From a virus, in the IMG/VR virus record IMGVR_UViG_3300031857_000055, positions 1 to 64,000 of that record: a stretch of DNA of 64,000 nt; one strand, written 5' to 3'. Position numbers and translations under genes: made by a program. Of the stretch, positions 46,374-54,162 are shown piece after piece; the first letter of the stretch is position 1; each line of letters begins with the position of its first letter. The notes beneath the pieces were generated by a model. The model was not told the DNA's origin, did no database searches, and saw only the letters and a program-made list of their open reading frames with translations.

Positions 46374-47595
46374 AGACTTTCTCTTAAACGATAGCAAGAC
46401 ATTTTGCATGTTCCCGTGGGTGCATTTAAATGCGACGCCTAAGGGTGACGTATATCCTTGCTGTAGTAATGACTATACAGACCCAGTTGGTAACACTAAG
46501 AATAATTCATTAGAAGAAATCTTTAACAGTCCAAAGATGAAAGAATTACGCTTGGATATGTTAAACGAGCGTAAAAATAAGATTTGCGACTTCTGCTATA
46601 AGCACGAAGAAGCTGGCCCGTATAGTTTCCGTAACTATAGCAAAGAACACTTTGGCAAATACTTTGATGAAATTGTACCCACCACACAAGATGATGGTAC
46701 TGTTGACGAATTCAAGATGAGATATTTTGATATCAGATTTAGTAACATTTGTAACTTTAAGTGCAGAACCTGTGGGTCAGAGTTTAGCTCTAAGTGGGGC
46801 GAAGAAATGCGCAAGAACTACGACCCTAATCATCCCGTGTTAATTCACGTTGATGATAATCGTGGCACAGTTCTTGATGAAGTGTTAGAGCATATTGAAC
46901 ATATTGATCTTGCATACTTTGCGGGCGGCGAACCACTCATCACTGATGAGCATTATACTATGCTTGAGGCAATGATTCGTAAGGGCCGCACTGACATTAC
47001 TCTACGCTATAACACAAATGCAAGCAATATCAAGTATAAAAAGCATGATGTACTTGATTTATGGAAGCATTTTAAAAAGATTGAACTAAGCTGTAGCATT
47101 GATCACTATGGCGAACGTGCTGAGTATATGCGTAAAGGAACAGACTGGGGAGTTGTAGAAAGCAATTTACTTACATTCCGTGAATTGGATTATGTTATCT
47201 TTCAGATGAATACTGTTTTCAGTATCTACAACTACCTCACTATCGGAGACTTTTATCAATATCTTAAGGATAAGAACATCGTGAGAACAGAAGATTGGTA
47301 TCATTCGCTCTATCTTGCCGTACATCCTAATTATTATTGTGCTAAAAGTCTCCCTAAAGAATTAAAAACAGTAGCAGGTGAAAAAGCATTAGCCTGGGCT
47401 AACGCTAATATGGACGACAAGACTTGTGTACCAAGACTCGTGGTAGATGCAGTGAACTTTGCGAACGATACCGATCAGTGGGGCGAAGTCAGAGACAAGT
47501 TCTTGATGCATACTAAGTCAGTTGACAGAATTAGAGGCGAAAACTTCTGGGAAACCTTCCCCGAATTAAATAGATTACAGGATTTATATGAATGA
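46366..47595 (+). CDS. Radical SAM protein with N-terminal SPASM/twitch-like domain, paralogue
   Basis: 409 aa, overlapping the upstream gene by 8 nt. The N-terminal domain matches its neighbour position by position: C14, P-W-V-H, P-K-G, P-C-C (C32, C33), then N-S-L-E-E-I-F-N-S and C74/C77, a typical SPASM-type string. Core: C129, C133 and C136, then Y-F-A-G-G-E-P-L-I-T. Further similarity runs through I-R-K-G-R-T-D, R-Y-N-T-N and S-I-D-H-Y-G-E-R-A-E-Y. A tandem duplication with the gene at 45111 is clear. The stop overlaps the ATG of a 40-residue frame. Confidence 0.78.
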   Translation: MNKDFLLNDSKTFCMFPWVHLNATPKGDVYPCCSNDYTDPVGNTKNNSLEEIFNSPKMKELRLDMLNERKNKICDFCYKHEEAGPYSFRNYSKEHFGKYFDEIVPTTQDDGTVDEFKMRYFDIRFSNICNFKCRTCGSEFSSKWGEEMRKNYDPNHPVLIHVDDNRGTVLDEVLEHIEHIDLAYFAGGEPLITDEHYTMLEAMIRKGRTDITLRYNTNASNIKYKKHDVLDLWKHFKKIELSCSIDHYGERAEYMRKGTDWGVVESNLLTFRELDYVIFQMNTVFSIYNYLTIGDFYQYLKDKNIVRTEDWYHSLYLAVHPNYYCAKSLPKELKTVAGEKALAWANANMDDKTCVPRLVVDAVNFANDTDQWGEVRDKFLMHTKSVDRIRGENFWETFPELNRLQDLYE

Positions 47596-47714
47596 ACGAA
47601 AAGAAGTACTGTCCCCCATTATCATTGACCACTCAGTGGGAATTTTGGGCTTGGATTTATAATATGAAGCGAAATGACAGTGCAAGGTTCAAGAAGAAGA
47701 AACAGTATGATTGA
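47592..47714 (+). CDS. Tiny reading frame (40 aa) between radical SAM genes
   Basis: Starts with ATGA overlap and its stop overlaps the start of the next gene, the coupling seen throughout the operon. It carries one Cys (K-K-Y-C-P-P), an aromatic stretch (W-E-F-W-A-W-I-Y) and a Lys-rich end. It may be a translational link, a remnant or a small peptide. Coding status is uncertain. Confidence 0.35.
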   Translation: MNEKKYCPPLSLTTQWEFWAWIYNMKRNDSARFKKKKQYD

Positions 47715-48984
47715 CAAGAATAAAGTAGAAAAGTTAGTTACAGAAGGTAAGCATTTTTGCGTGTTGCCTTGGGTGCATTTTCATGCATGGCCCGATAAGC
47801 GAGTAATGCCTTGCTGCGTTGCTGACAGTAACATGCCGGTAGCTCAAATTGAGGGCGATCAATCTATTATTGAAATGATGAACAGCGACCGCTACAAGGA
47901 AATTCGTGCGGCGATGCTTGATGACATTGAAGTTCCTGAGTGTAAGCGTTGCTTTGACCTTGAGCTTATGGGTACATGGACTATGCGCCAGAGTCATAAT
48001 AAGCGCAGAGGTCAAGACTATGTAAACTACATTGCTGAGAACACACAAGAAGACGGTGCGCTCTCAGAGTTTGAAATGAAGTACATGGACATTCGTTTCA
48101 GCAATCTATGTAACATGAAGTGCCGTAGTTGTGGCCCAGACTGTTCAAGTCAGTGGGCGCAAGAGTTTGTTGACAAGCGTGGAAAACAAATGTGGGAAGA
48201 ATACTTCCCTAATCGTAAAGTAGTCATCAACAATAACGATGACCAAAAGTTTATGGTTAAGTTAAAGCCATATCTTGCAGACGTTTCAGAAGTATACTTT
48301 GCTGGCGGCGAAATTATTATTACGCCAGAGCATTATGAATGTCTTGATTATTGGGTTGAAAATGGTCAGGCAGATACTATTGAATTAAACTATACTACTA
48401 ATTTCTCAACATTACATGGATATAAAGACAAGAACCTACTTGAATATTGGAAGAAGTTCAAGAATATTCAAGTGTGGGCGTCATTAGATGCACACGGTGA
48501 TCTAGCCGAATGTATTCGTAAGGGCACTGATTGGGATAAGATCGTTGCTAACATTAAGAAGTTGAAGGAAGAACTTCCTCACGTACAATTGAGCATTACG
48601 CCTACTATTAGTATTTGGAATATCTTTAAGTTCCCTGACTTCTTTGACTACATGGTTGAAAACAATTTGCTGGATCTAACGATTAGTCCAAGATTTAATC
48701 TTGCGACTAGCCCATGGTATGCTAATGTCATGATTCTTCCTAGACATGTAAAGAACAGATTAGTTGAGCTTTACCGTGTTTATCAGAACAAGTACGGCAA
48801 AGATAATATGGATATTTATAATGGCTTCAAGATGATTATCTATAATCTAAGCGTAGGCGACGAAAACAAAGGAGGCATTCTGGAGTTCAAGCAGTTCAAT
48901 GACGAGCTGGATCAGTTTAGAAATGAGAAGTTTGAAGACCTTGTTCCGGAGATTAAGGAAGTGTACGAGTGGGCCGCAAGTTAA
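47707..48984 (+). CDS. Radical SAM protein with N-terminal SPASM/twitch-like domain
   Basis: 425 aa from ATG 47707; an in-frame ATG at 47674 is possible, but the later start places the first Cys 17 residues before the P-W-V-H block, as in its paralogues. N-terminal F-C-V-L-P-W-V-H, then M-P-C-C, then C-K-R-C. Core C135, C139 and C142 in C-N-M-K-C-R-S-C. The usual G-G-E-P motif is changed to Y-F-A-G-G-E-I-I-I. Related to the two genes upstream but more diverged. Substrate unknown. Confidence 0.75.
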   Translation: MIDKNKVEKLVTEGKHFCVLPWVHFHAWPDKRVMPCCVADSNMPVAQIEGDQSIIEMMNSDRYKEIRAAMLDDIEVPECKRCFDLELMGTWTMRQSHNKRRGQDYVNYIAENTQEDGALSEFEMKYMDIRFSNLCNMKCRSCGPDCSSQWAQEFVDKRGKQMWEEYFPNRKVVINNNDDQKFMVKLKPYLADVSEVYFAGGEIIITPEHYECLDYWVENGQADTIELNYTTNFSTLHGYKDKNLLEYWKKFKNIQVWASLDAHGDLAECIRKGTDWDKIVANIKKLKEELPHVQLSITPTISIWNIFKFPDFFDYMVENNLLDLTISPRFNLATSPWYANVMILPRHVKNRLVELYRVYQNKYGKDNMDIYNGFKMIIYNLSVGDENKGGILEFKQFNDELDQFRNEKFEDLVPEIKEVYEWAAS

Positions 48985-49931
48985 TTGCAATTGAGGCACC
49001 TGAGCAATATCTTGCTATTACATGGCAGGTAAACAATTTCTGCAACTTCCGCTGTAGTTATTGTAACCCTGGCAACTGGGCAGGCGAAAATCCTAACAAC
49101 GGTAACCTAGATATCTACATCAATAATCTCAAGGCGATCATTGACAAGTATCTTGATATAGGATATAAAAACTTTAAGTTCTTTTTCAGCGGCGGAGAGC
49201 CTACAGCTTGGAAGAACTTTATTCCTATCTGTGAATTTCTAAATGATTACGTATCATGTACATTAGCAGTCAATACGAATCTAAGCAGACCATTAGCCTG
49301 GTGGGAAAAACATCACCATTTATTTGATGACGTTGTTGCAAGTTATCACGTAGAGTTCGCTAAGAAGGAACGCTACGAAGAAAACAATATCTTTCTATGC
49401 GACAAAGTAAACTACTTGTCAACTAAAATGTTATTACACGATGAGAGATTTTGGGAAGTAGTTGAGTTCGGCAATCATCTAAAGACAGTGATGCCTAATT
49501 ACTTTATTGAGTGGACTCCGCTGTTTGACGAAATGACTGTCAACGCTGGCCCCTGGAAATATGCTGATCCGTTGAAAGAACAGTTTGTACGTGAGAACAC
49601 GATTGAAATCAAGCAGACACTACCTAAGCCCAATAAAAGATGTGAGACAGTCAGCTACAGTAGATATGATGATGGTTTTGTCACACCGACAAATAGCAAT
49701 CAAGTAATTGTAGATGGCGAGAACTTCTTTAGTGGCTGGAAATGCAACGTGGGCGATAGTATCTTCATTAGCCCTAATGGTCAAGTAAGCTTAGCAAGCT
49801 GCGGGCAAGGCGGCGTAGTAGGCCATATTTTAGAAGACATAAGTAAAGTAGGGCCCAAGCAAATCACATGCTTCAAGCAGCATTGTCATTGTGGCACCGA
49901 TATCATCATTCCCAAATTTAAGGTAGACTAA
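48969..49931 (+). CDS. Radical SAM protein with C-terminal SPASM-like Cys cluster
   Basis: 320 aa from GTG 48969, with AAGGAAG 7 nt upstream, overlapping the previous gene by 16 nt. Core motif at the very N-terminus: C25, C29 and C32 in C-N-F-R-C-S-Y-C, then F-F-S-G-G-E-P-T. The C-terminus has G-W-K-C, then P-N-G-Q-V, S-C-G and a closing C-F-K-Q-H-C-H-C cluster, which looks like an auxiliary iron-sulfur site. It therefore has the conventional domain order, unlike the genes before it. Ends in TAATG overlap with the next gene. Confidence 0.75.
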   Translation: MGRKLIAIEAPEQYLAITWQVNNFCNFRCSYCNPGNWAGENPNNGNLDIYINNLKAIIDKYLDIGYKNFKFFFSGGEPTAWKNFIPICEFLNDYVSCTLAVNTNLSRPLAWWEKHHHLFDDVVASYHVEFAKKERYEENNIFLCDKVNYLSTKMLLHDERFWEVVEFGNHLKTVMPNYFIEWTPLFDEMTVNAGPWKYADPLKEQFVRENTIEIKQTLPKPNKRCETVSYSRYDDGFVTPTNSNQVIVDGENFFSGWKCNVGDSIFISPNGQVSLASCGQGGVVGHILEDISKVGPKQITCFKQHCHCGTDIIIPKFKVD

Positions 49932-51259
49932 TGGAAAAGACTAAAGTAGTATATAGTTGGATTGGACCAAGAGGTCCCATATGGAATACTGAGTTACCTA
50001 ATGTGTACTCTTTTGCATGTGTTACCTTCGAAGGCCAAACGAACAGCACTAAGTTTAACGCTGATGACACCTGGCTATCATTTTTTAGTCACGGCAAAGA
50101 CATGTTTGAAATGTATCCTTCTCCTGCTATTGAAGAAAATGATGACAGACATTTTATTATCCCCTTCTCACTTGTATGGAGAATCAACTTTGAAAGTTAT
50201 TTCTTAGGTAGAACAGGACTTCTGGAGTTTGCTCACACGCCATGGCACTTAATTAATCTGGTGCGTGAAAAGAATGGTTATATTTTGATTGACTACAGTG
50301 TAGAAGCATTCTTAGAGCATAGACACATCAATGCACTACATGCTTATTTTGGACAAATACATAATATACCATTGCACAAGATCATTTATTTGACCGGCAC
50401 GGTTAATGCTAAAGAAATTTATGATGAATATTGTTTAGTGAAGAACATTCCCGATACTCCCGAGAATCGTTTAACTATTGTACCATATGCAGCGTCACAG
50501 CATATATTCAGACCAAACCTCGAAGAACATCCCGAACCTGAATATAATACAGAGATAGTTCCGGAAAAGTTATTCTTATCATGGAATCGTAGATATAGGC
50601 AGCATAGACTTGAGCTTGCACCAATTCTTGAGCTACACAATGTAGTTGAGAGAAGTTATATTAGCTTCAGTAGATCACATATTGAAAATCCATCATTAGA
50701 CTTCTTAAATGAAGCCAGCTCACTGTCGTTACATAATAGATTCAATGATTTAGGAATAACTCGTGAAATCGTAGAACGATTTTATAATAGACTTCCATTA
50801 GTATTAGATGGAGAAGACGAAATTGTACAAATGTGTCAAGACCATGATAACGTATCAAGACCTTATTATCAGAATAGTTTGATCAGCTTGATAACTGAAA
50901 CGAACTTTTACAATGTTGAAGGAACATTAACTGAGAAAAGCTTTAAGCCCTTCAAAGAAAAGCATCCATTCATATTAGTAGGGGCATTTGGCTGCTTGAA
51001 AGCTATGAGAGATTTGGGCTTTAGAACATTCGGAGAATTTTGGGATGAGAGTTATGATACAATTCAAGATCCTACTCTGAGAATGAAAGCTATTGCTAAA
51101 ATTATTGAGCAAATGAGTCATTGGTCTAACGAGCAAATATTAGAGTTTAGACGCAATGTTAAACCAATATTGGATCATAACTATCAAGTATTAAAAAATA
51201 GTAGCCGCAGACACATAGTTGAAAAAGTACATCATATTGTGCGAGGAAGCGATGCGTAA
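49931..51259 (+). CDS. Glycosyltransferase-like protein of the T/S-E-K-x-F-K family (copy 1)
   Basis: 442 aa. It belongs to a family with four members in this operon. Shared marks are W-N-R-R-Y-R-Q-H-R-L-E-L (about 216-227), I-T-E-T-N-F-Y (about 320-326), T-E-K-S-F-K-P-F-K-E-K-H-P-F-I (about 335-349), G-F-R-T-F and D-E-S-Y-D. The E-K-x-F-x-P...P-F block recalls the C-terminal nucleotide-binding part of GT-B enzymes such as GT10 fucosyltransferases, so a glycosyltransferase role is plausible but not proven. The start overlaps the upstream stop (TAATG). Confidence 0.6.
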   Translation: MEKTKVVYSWIGPRGPIWNTELPNVYSFACVTFEGQTNSTKFNADDTWLSFFSHGKDMFEMYPSPAIEENDDRHFIIPFSLVWRINFESYFLGRTGLLEFAHTPWHLINLVREKNGYILIDYSVEAFLEHRHINALHAYFGQIHNIPLHKIIYLTGTVNAKEIYDEYCLVKNIPDTPENRLTIVPYAASQHIFRPNLEEHPEPEYNTEIVPEKLFLSWNRRYRQHRLELAPILELHNVVERSYISFSRSHIENPSLDFLNEASSLSLHNRFNDLGITREIVERFYNRLPLVLDGEDEIVQMCQDHDNVSRPYYQNSLISLITETNFYNVEGTLTEKSFKPFKEKHPFILVGAFGCLKAMRDLGFRTFGEFWDESYDTIQDPTLRMKAIAKIIEQMSHWSNEQILEFRRNVKPILDHNYQVLKNSSRRHIVEKVHHIVRGSDA

Positions 51260-52232
51260 GACAATATTAGTATGTGGGGCGGGTGGTTTTATTGGAAATT
51301 ACTTAGTAGACAGTTTAAAAAGTCAAGGACATTATGTTGTTGGCACTGACTTAAAGAAGCCAATATATAATGAAACTTCAGCAGATGAATTCTATATTAA
51401 AGATTTGAGAGACAAGGATAATGTAGACTATCTATTGTACCTGCACAATTATGACGAAGTATATCAGTTAGCTGCTGACATGGGTGGTGCAGGATATATC
51501 TTTACTGGCGAACACGATGCCGATATCATGCACAACTCAGTTACTATCAATTTGAATGTATTACGAGCAATGATTAAATCAGGGTGCAAGAAAATATTCT
51601 ATAGCTCAAGTGCATGTATGTATCCAGAGCATAATCAACTTGACCCCGATAATCCTATACTGAGCGAAGACAGTGCATACCCTGCTAATCCAGATAGCGA
51701 GTATGGTTGGGAGAAGCTATTCAGCGAACGACTATACATGACTTATGCTAAGAACTATGGCATGGATGTTCGTATCGCACGTTTTCATAATGTGTTTGGA
51801 CCCAATGGAAGCTGGAACAACGGCAAAGAAAAAGCGCCAGCCGCACTATGTAGAAAAGTGGCACTTGCTGATGACAACGGTGAAGTAGAGATTTGGGGTC
51901 CGGGTAATCAGACACGAAGCTTTCTATACATTGATGAGTGTATAGAAGGCATCCATCGTATCATGAATAGTGATTACGATAAGCCCGTCAATCTCGGCAG
52001 TGAACGCATGATTAGCATCAATGACCTTGTGTTACTGATTGCCAGTTTAACTAATAAGAAAGTCACTATCAAGAACGTTGACGGGCCTCGCGGCGTCATG
52101 GGTAGAAAGAGTGACAACAGACTGATTCAAGAAGTCACTGGCTGGAAACCACACGAAGATTTAGAGACAGGTTTAATCAAGACATATCGCTGGATCAATG
52201 AACAGATCATGTTGGGTAGAATAGATCAATAA
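51252..52232 (+). CDS. GDP-mannose 3,5-epimerase-like NAD-dependent epimerase
   Basis: 326 aa from ATG 51252 with GAGGA upstream, overlapping the previous stop by 8 nt. A short-chain dehydrogenase/epimerase fold: G-A-G-G-F-I-G at 9-15 binds NAD, and Y151-x-x-x-K155 (Y-G-W-E-K) with the S-S-A-C-M-Y segment forms the catalytic set. D-M-G-G-A-G-Y-I, R-F-H-N-V-F-G-P, E-K-A-P-A-A-L-C-R-K and Q-T-R-S-F-L-Y-I-D-E-C match the GDP-mannose 3,5-epimerase subfamily closely, as I recall it from the plant enzyme. The predicted reaction is GDP-mannose to GDP-L-galactose. Other GDP- or dTDP-sugar epimerases are the alternative. Confidence 0.82.
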   Translation: MRKTILVCGAGGFIGNYLVDSLKSQGHYVVGTDLKKPIYNETSADEFYIKDLRDKDNVDYLLYLHNYDEVYQLAADMGGAGYIFTGEHDADIMHNSVTINLNVLRAMIKSGCKKIFYSSSACMYPEHNQLDPDNPILSEDSAYPANPDSEYGWEKLFSERLYMTYAKNYGMDVRIARFHNVFGPNGSWNNGKEKAPAALCRKVALADDNGEVEIWGPGNQTRSFLYIDECIEGIHRIMNSDYDKPVNLGSERMISINDLVLLIASLTNKKVTIKNVDGPRGVMGRKSDNRLIQEVTGWKPHEDLETGLIKTYRWINEQIMLGRIDQ

Positions 52233-53299
52233 TGTCTCAATCTGTATACGTTGTTCATCATAGTCAACAATACAATAATTACCAATGGGAAAAAGAAATT
52301 GCAGAAATTAATTCTATAAACCCGGACGTAGTATTGTGTTTTTGTTTAGAAGAATTTGACGTTAAGTACCTCTTTAGAAATTTTTTTCCTAAAGTAAGTG
52401 AATGGGCAGTAGCAAACAATAAATTAGTAAAAGTATTGGTATCTAACCCAGATAATATAGAATTGTTTCCTAACGTCATTACAGAAAGTACATTTGGATT
52501 TTATTATGCAATGATAGGAGTAGTTCACGCTGCTATTGCAAATAAGCAAGAAGTCACTCCCGTGTTATGCGATAAAGTGTTTACTTGCTACAACAATAAC
52601 CCTAAGTATGAACGAGCCTTGCTTATAGAGGAATTAGCAAAGCGACATTTAATGCAGCACGGTCTTGTTACTTTCTTATATCCTGAGGAGGTACAAAGAA
52701 GTTATGATTCAACGGAGTTTGCAGGGTGGCAATATCACGATGGAACTAAGCTTGTAGATGAATATGACTTTGAATTAAATTCTCGCACTGAGTTTAGACC
52801 AGACGTATTACCTAAAAGTTACCTCAGGGGCTTTGTTGATTTAGTATCAGAAAGCAATGTCAGACCTAGTGAGTTCTTCACTACAGAAAAGACAGCTAAA
52901 CCAATTGCTACGTTAAAGCCCTTTATATGTTTGGCTAATCCCGGCTATCATAAATTCTTAGTAGAAGAATATGGTTTAGAGCTATATGATGAATTATTTG
53001 ACTATAGCTTTGATGAGGAAACCGATTTAACTAAGCGAATTTCTATGATCGCGGACAACATAGAAAAGGTAGTACGATGTTATGATGACGATTATAAACT
53101 TTCTATCTATGAAAAGCTGTTTCCCAAACTGTTGATAAACAGACAACGTTTTGTGGACTATGGTTCAAATAGAAACAAAATGATGATTCACACAATTGAA
53201 CATGTTGTAACTAATAATTACACAGTATACGGAAGCGAGACAGGCCTCAATGAGGTCAAAACTCTCATAGAAAACTATAAAAAGGAAAACTGGTTGTGA
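52232..53299 (+). CDS. T/S-E-K-x-x-K family protein, divergent (copy 2)
   Basis: 355 aa, with TAATG overlap at the start. It carries the family block in altered form: T-E-K-T-A-K-P-I-A-T-L-K-P-F-I at about 218-232, then a G-L-E-L-Y-D and F-D-Y-S-F-D-E-E stretch where other copies have D-E-S-Y-D. Upstream, C-Y-N-N-N-P-K-Y-E-R-A-L-L replaces the N-R-R-x-R-x-H-R block. The third-codon positions look A/T-rich compared with the epimerase before it. Probably the same fold as copies 1, 3 and 4; function unknown. Confidence 0.5.
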   Translation: MSQSVYVVHHSQQYNNYQWEKEIAEINSINPDVVLCFCLEEFDVKYLFRNFFPKVSEWAVANNKLVKVLVSNPDNIELFPNVITESTFGFYYAMIGVVHAAIANKQEVTPVLCDKVFTCYNNNPKYERALLIEELAKRHLMQHGLVTFLYPEEVQRSYDSTEFAGWQYHDGTKLVDEYDFELNSRTEFRPDVLPKSYLRGFVDLVSESNVRPSEFFTTEKTAKPIATLKPFICLANPGYHKFLVEEYGLELYDELFDYSFDEETDLTKRISMIADNIEKVVRCYDDDYKLSIYEKLFPKLLINRQRFVDYGSNRNKMMIHTIEHVVTNNYTVYGSETGLNEVKTLIENYKKENWL

Positions 53300-54162
53300 A
53301 CAAGTATATAATTGGATTGGGCTGTAGTTGGACACAAGGCGAAGGCGGCTACCCTGAACATATTTGGGAACAGTATAATGGTCGCCCGCAAATCAGTTTG
53401 CGCGGGCATTGCGACTATCATATACGACACTATGAACATGAGAACAGTTGGGTAAATGTACTGTGTCGTGATCACTTTCCTGACTACACGCCCATGAATC
53501 TAGGCGTCAAAGGTATCGGCAATCGTGCTGCAATTGAGCAATTATATTTCTGTGATAGAGTAGACTTTGATAATAGTGAAGTCATTATAGTATTAATGCT
53601 TAGCGGCTTTGAGAGACTGGACTTACCCGCTACATACTGCGACGGCGATCAATTAGACGATGGATATAGTAACGGAGATTATCGTCACTATAAATGGAAT
53701 ACAGCTTGGCCCCACGATTCTGCAAATCTGTTTTGGAAAGCATATGCTAAAGAACTATACTCAGAAAAATTCGTTGCTGTTGGACAGTTGTTAGCATTGT
53801 TACACCTGCAAGATTTCTGCAAAACACACAATTGTAAACTAATAGTTGCTAATGCGTTTAATCAACGTAATCAGGGTATACTTGAATATCTGAAGGAAGA
53901 AACCAAATCACTATTTGACAAGTTTGACTGGAGTACTTACTTACACAATACTACAGACTATGTTGCATTCGTAGAGAAATTAGTTGAGTTAGATGGCATC
54001 ATACCAAGGGATCAATGGCAAAGTTTTCATCAAGCATATTTTAACAGAACATGGCCAGCAAAATATCTTACAAATTGCGAAGGCGCACACCCTACTATTG
54101 ACGGATACAAAGTAATTGCAGCCGAGCTTGCAAAGTTCATTAAATACAAGAACTATGCGTAA
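53296..54162 (+). CDS. SGNH-hydrolase-like protein
   Basis: 288 aa from GTG 53296 overlapping the previous stop (GTGA), with AAAGGA 9 nt upstream. G-L-G-C-S-W-T-Q-G at 7-15 resembles SGNH block I (Ser11), N-L-G-V-K-G-I-G-N at about 74-82 supplies the Gly/Asn blocks, and G-A-H-P-T-I-D-G-Y near the C-terminus fits the final His block. SGNH enzymes are esterases or acyltransferases and in glycan clusters often add or remove acetyl groups. Activity is inferred. Two further copies lie at 57180 and 57983. Confidence 0.6.
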   Translation: MNKYIIGLGCSWTQGEGGYPEHIWEQYNGRPQISLRGHCDYHIRHYEHENSWVNVLCRDHFPDYTPMNLGVKGIGNRAAIEQLYFCDRVDFDNSEVIIVLMLSGFERLDLPATYCDGDQLDDGYSNGDYRHYKWNTAWPHDSANLFWKAYAKELYSEKFVAVGQLLALLHLQDFCKTHNCKLIVANAFNQRNQGILEYLKEETKSLFDKFDWSTYLHNTTDYVAFVEKLVELDGIIPRDQWQSFHQAYFNRTWPAKYLTNCEGAHPTIDGYKVIAAELAKFIKYKNYA

